From NCBI GenBank assembly GCA_035307785.1, contig DATGHS010000421.1, forward strand, positions 1-18,176: a DNA stretch of 18,176 bases. The letters are read 5' to 3'. The DNA is from DATGHS01 sp035307785. GTDB lineage: Bacteria; Planctomycetota; Planctomycetia; Gemmatales; Gemmataceae. Under the pieces are notes generated by a model, which saw only the letters and a program-made list of their open reading frames with translations, was not told the origin of the DNA and did not search any database. Numbering within the stretch: position 1 is the stretch's first letter; each line of letters begins with the position of its first letter. Of this stretch, positions 15,071 to 18,176 are shown in pieces. The translations under genes and the position numbers were made by a program.

Positions 15071-15813
15071 GGAGTGCCGCCGCAGTCATCTGCAACGGCT
15101 GGAGCGATCCTTGCCGGGCGCGAATTGCCCCCACTGAATTTCGACGCCTTGTCCCGGCACCCAAATGCCCCGGCATCTACAGTCAATGTTTCGGTTATTC
15201 TCGCGCGCCTGGCATGACACAAAATGACCGCCTTTTTCAATTTTCAGTCCAGGCGCTTCGGCCGTAACTTATCTGCTGCAAATATCTTGCGCAACGGCGT
15301 TCATCTGCGCTGCAAAAAAACCGGTCACGCTCATCATGGGTCCTCCTCGTCATGATCAATGGGGGATCTGCGCGCCTTGGCGGCTCGATCGCACTACGAA
15401 ACGGCCGCAGTTTTCTGGCATTCCATGGCACCCCCAACCGCAGCGCGCGCAATTCACGCCGCCGAAGTGTACGATCCGTTTACGGAAGGTCAAAAGAAAA
15501 ATGAATGAGAGCCTACCGGTTTGCTGCCGCGCCATCTTTCGCGTCGAAGCGCATCGACGCGCCCCATTTTGCGCCGGTTCGCCCACCTCGAATTGACGGC
15601 GCGCACCGCGAGCCGCCGAAGGATACGATCCGCCCCCGGCGAAGTCAAGTTAGCAGATTATGCGACAGTCGTGTCGGTATCAAATGGTTATGTGGCGAAG
15701 TGTTTTGCAAACCGAAATGGTTCCTGGCAACCTGGTTCCCGCGCGATAATGGCGAACAGCTGCTCCTGTCCCCCTTACAAAGAACCTCGGATGTCCCGAA
15801 TGCCCTCAATGCC
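15071..15813. other. Long region without a convincing gene
   Basis: About 740 bp in which no frame has a credible start, ribosome site or protein-like composition on either strand. Visible are an imperfect 21-nt direct repeat (15458-15478 and 15612-15632, 19 of 21 matching, beginning GCCGCCGAAG), a run of seven A at 15315-15321, and the pseudo-palindromic GGTTCCTGGCAACCTGGTTC near 15718-15738. It lies next to a transposase fragment and may be decayed mobile or genic DNA. Confidence 0.5.
15458..15632. repeat. Imperfect 21-nt direct repeat pair
   Basis: GCCGCCGAAG-TG-TACGATCCG (15458-15478) and GCCGCCGAAG-GA-TACGATCCG (15612-15632) differ only in the central two bases and are 154 bp apart. They lie in the gene-free stretch. 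The cause is unknown; options are duplication, two binding sites or remnant element ends. Confidence 0.4.
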
Positions 15814-16320
15814 CACTCGGTCCCAATGACCCAAGTGTCGCAACCAACGCGAGGACGGCTGGCCTTTCTTCTTCCCGCTACCACGCGAAAAACGACGATG
15901 CGGTCGGAAGTTCACGATCTGCCTTTGGTGCATACGAAAAACGCCCTGAATTCTCCGTTGCTGCAGCAGCGCCAGGTGCACAAACGAGGCAAACATGCGG
16001 TCGCCGACCAGCACGTCGCCGGCTGCTAGCGCCTCGTGCGTGGCCGGTGCCTGAACGGCGTCACTGGTATGCAACGGCGCGGCCAAGACCCTCAGCAAGA
16101 ATACGGTCCCGGCATGAAACAGCGCCAGTATATGCGCCACGGGAAAACCACAGCCCGGCTTCTGATGGGTGGGTCGGCCCAAGTGTTGTTGCAGTTCGGG
16201 GGTGTCGGGGCTCGAAAAGCTCGAGCCATCTACCAACCAAGGCCGGTGGCCACGCCAGCGCCCTTCATCGCCGAGCGTGGCCTGTAAGTGCGTGCAAACT
16301 TGACGCAGCAGCGCCGCGAA
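15814..16320 (-). pseudogene. IS4-type transposase fragment
   Basis: A 169-codon stretch that matches the middle of IS4-family DDE transposases as I know them: RWRGHRPWLVDGSSFS, with the first catalytic Asp at codon 31, then PDTPELQQHLG, KPGCGFPVAHILALFHAG, and GDVLVGDRMFASFVHLALL with the second Asp at codon 107. Next comes FRMHQRQIVNF and a basic segment to about HWDRV. Homology-like sequence then stops, and a stop codon follows at 15775. The N-terminal part is missing: the frame runs at about 16330 into a palindrome. The C-terminal part with the third acidic residue is absent. It is therefore a dead remnant truncated at both ends, and no complete insertion-sequence ends were found. Confidence 0.8.
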
Positions 16321-16334
16321 GAGAAAGCAGAAAA

Positions 16335-16384
16335 GGGAACGCCCTAATTATTCTGACGCGCGTCGGAATAACTAGGGCGTTCCC
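16335..16384. repeat. Palindrome with 25-nt arms at the transposase break
   Basis: Arms 16335-16359 and 16360-16384 are inverted repeats with two mismatches in 25, beginning GGGAACGCCCTA and centred on GACGCGCGTC (16355-16364). The near-zero loop and the position, exactly where transposase similarity ends, suggest a mobile palindromic element. It could also terminate the response-regulator transcript, which ends 31 nt away at 16415. Confidence 0.65.
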
Positions 16385-16414
16385 CTTATCGCCCACTTTT
16401 TCGCCCATGATTTG

Positions 16415-17143
16415 CTAACGAGCCAGCCGGTCGAGCGACTCCAGCAGCCTCGCAATGTCGAGCGGCTTGTAGTAGATCGCATCGACACTTTCCAGCATGC
16501 TCTCTTGCACGAGCGGTTCCGCCTCGGGCAGGCCGGTAATAACTACTGCCCGCGCCATCGGAGTGATTTCGCGAGCGGCACGAATTACGGCCGTCCCGTC
16601 CGCATCCGGGAGTCGCAAATCCACCAGCACAACCTTGTAGGAACAATCCTTGAGCCGGTCAGCGGCCGTCTTGGCGTCGCCGGCCAGGCATACGCGATAG
16701 CCACGCTGGCGCAGAATGTCCCAAAGGCTGGCGCACAGGTCCGGGTCGTCGTCCACGATCAACACGAGGGGCTGACCGACCGCTTCGCTCACGAGCGCGA
16801 GCAGGCGACTTAAATCGACCGGCTTGGGCAGAACCCGCCAGACTCCGGCCCCAAGGGCCGCGTCGCGCGTGGCAGGGTCTGTGTACGCCGAAACCAGGAT
16901 GGCGACCGTACCGGATCGGAGTTGCCGGATTTGGTGGTACAGTTCCAGCCCGGACATGCCAGGCATTTTGTAGTCAAGCAAGGCGATGTCATACGGCTGT
17001 GCCTGAACCTTCGTGAGTCCGGCCAGCCCGTCGGCCGCGGTGTCCACGCGGTACCCCAGGTCGGTCAGGATGTCGGTCAGGCTTTGGCAGTTGTCGGCAT
17101 CATCATCGACCACCAACACGGTGGGCGGATTTTCGGCAATCAT
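16415..17143 (-). CDS. Dual-receiver response regulator (REC-REC)
   Basis: A 242-residue protein made of two receiver domains and nothing else. REC1 (about 8-122) has acidic D13-D14, phosphoacceptor D57 in LLDYKMPGMSG, S85 and K107 in LPKP. REC2 (about 126-240) has D131-D132, phosphoacceptor D175 in VDLRLPD, T203 and K226 in YKPLD. Both sites look able to take a phosphate. With no DNA-binding or enzymatic output, it probably relays phosphate or acts by protein contacts. The gene begins 10 nt after the histidine kinase stop, and its ribosome site GAGGAGGG overlaps that stop, so the two are translationally coupled. Confidence 0.93.
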   Translation of the reverse strand: MIAENPPTVLVVDDDADNCQSLTDILTDLGYRVDTAADGLAGLTKVQAQPYDIALLDYKMPGMSGLELYHQIRQLRSGTVAILVSAYTDPATRDAALGAGVWRVLPKPVDLSRLLALVSEAVGQPLVLIVDDDPDLCASLWDILRQRGYRVCLAGDAKTAADRLKDCSYKVVLVDLRLPDADGTAVIRAAREITPMARAVVITGLPEAEPLVQESMLESVDAIYYKPLDIARLLESLDRLAR

Positions 17144-17153
17144 GGTTCCCTCC

Positions 17154-18176
17154 TCAATGCGTCACGGCATTCAGGCGGACGGTAAACGTCGAGCCGGCGC
17201 CGGGCTGGCTCGTCACATGCAAGCTTCCCTGATTTTTTTCCAGAATACTCCGGGCTAGAGCCAGCCCAAGGCCTAAGCCCTTGGCTTTGGTGGTGAATAG
17301 CGGCTCGGTGATCCGGGCCAATTGCTGAGCCGACATCCCAACTCCGGTGTCGGTCACCGTCACTTCAACACTATTCCCGCTCCGTCCCGATAGGATCAAC
17401 GTTCCTCCGGTGGGCATGGCATCCAGCGCGTTGCGGATCAAATTGGATATCACGATGCGCAGTTGGTCCGCGTCGGCCAGGGCCGGCGGTAAGGCGGGCG
17501 CCCAGTCGTGTACTACCTGAATGTTGGCCGGTTGTCCGTTTTCGCTAAGTGCCTCTTCCGCCACCTGCCGAACGTTGGTTGGGCGCAGGTCCGGAACAGG
17601 CATTTTGGCGTAGTTGGACAGGGTGGTGATGACGCGGTCGGCAGTCTGTACGTTTTGCTGGATTCGCTTTAAGTGCTGGTCGCGCTTTTCTGCAGGCGGA
17701 TTCGCCACGTTGAGCAAGTAATAAGCCGACGTCTTAATATTGTTCAGCGGATTGCGCAGTTCGTGGGCCACGCCGCTGCCGACCTGGCCGATCGTCGCGA
17801 GCCGGTCGAGCCGCTGTTGCCGGGCAAGAAATTCGGCATGATACGCATCTTCGATCTTGGCCAGGTCCAGGTCGATCACTTTGTTCAGCGAACGCATCGT
17901 CGCGGCGAGGCCGGCCTGGTCGCCGGTCCAGTTTGACCCGAGAACCGCAATCAGGCCGATGCGGATCCGCGAAAGGGCGATACTGGCGTAGACCTGTTCA
18001 AGACCGATTTCAACGTGCCGGTGCCCGACTTCGAGGCGCCGCTGTTCGTACTTCGAGTCATAAGGCCCGGAAAGCATTTCCCGCAACCAGACGATTAGAG
18101 TACGCTTCAAGCGCTCGATCTGGACTTCGCCACCGGTGATCACCCGGCGCGCCGCCGGATGGCGCTCGATCTCGGC
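17154..18176 (-). CDS. Protoglobin-coupled sensor histidine kinase (5' truncated)
   Basis: The 3' part of a histidine kinase; the frame is open to the window edge, giving 340 residues. The GTG at 18143 lies inside the sensor pattern and is not taken as the start. Residues 1-116 resemble a protoglobin/globin-coupled sensor: HPAARRVITGGEVQIERL, WLREMLSGPYDSKY and GHRHVEIGL, where H54 is the likely proximal haem ligand. A linker leads to the dimerisation domain with phospho-acceptor H138 (GSGVAHELRNPL). The ATPase domain has N249 (NLIRNALDAM), DTGVGM (276-281) and GLGLGLA (300-306). It should sense oxygen or another haem ligand and phosphorylate the dual-REC partner downstream. No membrane helix is visible in this part. 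The sensor call is by pattern. Confidence 0.9.
   Translation of the reverse strand, partial: AEIERHPAARRVITGGEVQIERLKRTLIVWLREMLSGPYDSKYEQRRLEVGHRHVEIGLEQVYASIALSRIRIGLIAVLGSNWTGDQAGLAATMRSLNKVIDLDLAKIEDAYHAEFLARQQRLDRLATIGQVGSGVAHELRNPLNNIKTSAYYLLNVANPPAEKRDQHLKRIQQNVQTADRVITTLSNYAKMPVPDLRPTNVRQVAEEALSENGQPANIQVVHDWAPALPPALADADQLRIVISNLIRNALDAMPTGGTLILSGRSGNSVEVTVTDTGVGMSAQQLARITEPLFTTKAKGLGLGLALARSILEKNQGSLHVTSQPGAGSTFTVRLNAVTH

Noticed and set aside
15505..16029. A 174-codon plus-strand frame
   Set aside because: It runs antisense through the transposase remnant and has no domain or ribosome site.
15071..16414. Complete insertion sequence
   Set aside because: No matching terminal inverted repeats or target-site duplication could be found around the fragment, and both ends of the transposase are missing.
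1..18176. CRISPR array, tRNA or rRNA genes
   Set aside because: No regularly spaced repeats, cloverleaf-like segments or conserved ribosomal RNA motifs were seen on reading.

Overview
The window reads as a chromosomal segment of a GC-rich bacterium, most likely a planctomycete (Pirellulales-like). This is an inference from gene content: a MotA/TolQ/ExbB channel gene operonic with a coiled-coil VWA protein, a secreted FG-GAP repeat protein, a PknB-type kinase with a large ectodomain, and an IS4-type transposase remnant. No rRNA, tRNA, CRISPR array or phage gene was seen.

Layout. Positions 1-924 hold the 3' part of a serine beta-lactamase-fold hydrolase, which meets the next operon at a strong shared hairpin (931-995). 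Positions 997-4777 (minus strand) hold a tight three-gene operon: a MotA/TolQ/ExbB-type proton channel, a degenerate Hsp70/actin-fold protein, and a single-pass membrane protein with about 330 residues of coiled coil and a VWA domain with intact MIDAS. The VWA protein's membrane helix carries an aspartate, like ExbD/TolR/MotB. The operon therefore looks like an undescribed ion-driven membrane machine, and it is the most interesting item here. Divergent from it is a secreted FG-GAP/VCBS propeller protein (4976-6214), followed by a DEDDh exonuclease (6251-6853).

A perfect 35-bp inverted repeat (6874-6955) separates the exonuclease from a convergent RbfA-like gene (6979-7386). Next comes a probable serine-biosynthesis block: a class V aminotransferase (7499-8644) and serA (9469-11088). 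It is interrupted by two small, apparently translationally coupled orphan genes (8710-9450). A transmembrane Ser/Thr kinase with a lectin-like ectodomain follows (11116-12987), then a cysteine-rich orphan (13057-13773), a GNAT acetyltransferase (13806-14309, minus) and an unrecognised protein (14414-15070, minus).

Positions 15071-15813 look like decayed intergenic DNA. They lead into an IS4-type transposase fragment (15814-16320) that ends next to a 25-bp-arm palindrome (16335-16384). The right end encodes a two-component pair on the minus strand: a protoglobin-coupled histidine kinase, cut by the window edge, and a dual-REC response regulator without an output domain.

Several starts were moved inward from the longest possible frame because a Shine-Dalgarno sequence and operon spacing favour the internal ATG. 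This applies to the channel, the Hsp70-like protein, the exonuclease, the RbfA-like protein and the acetyltransferase.
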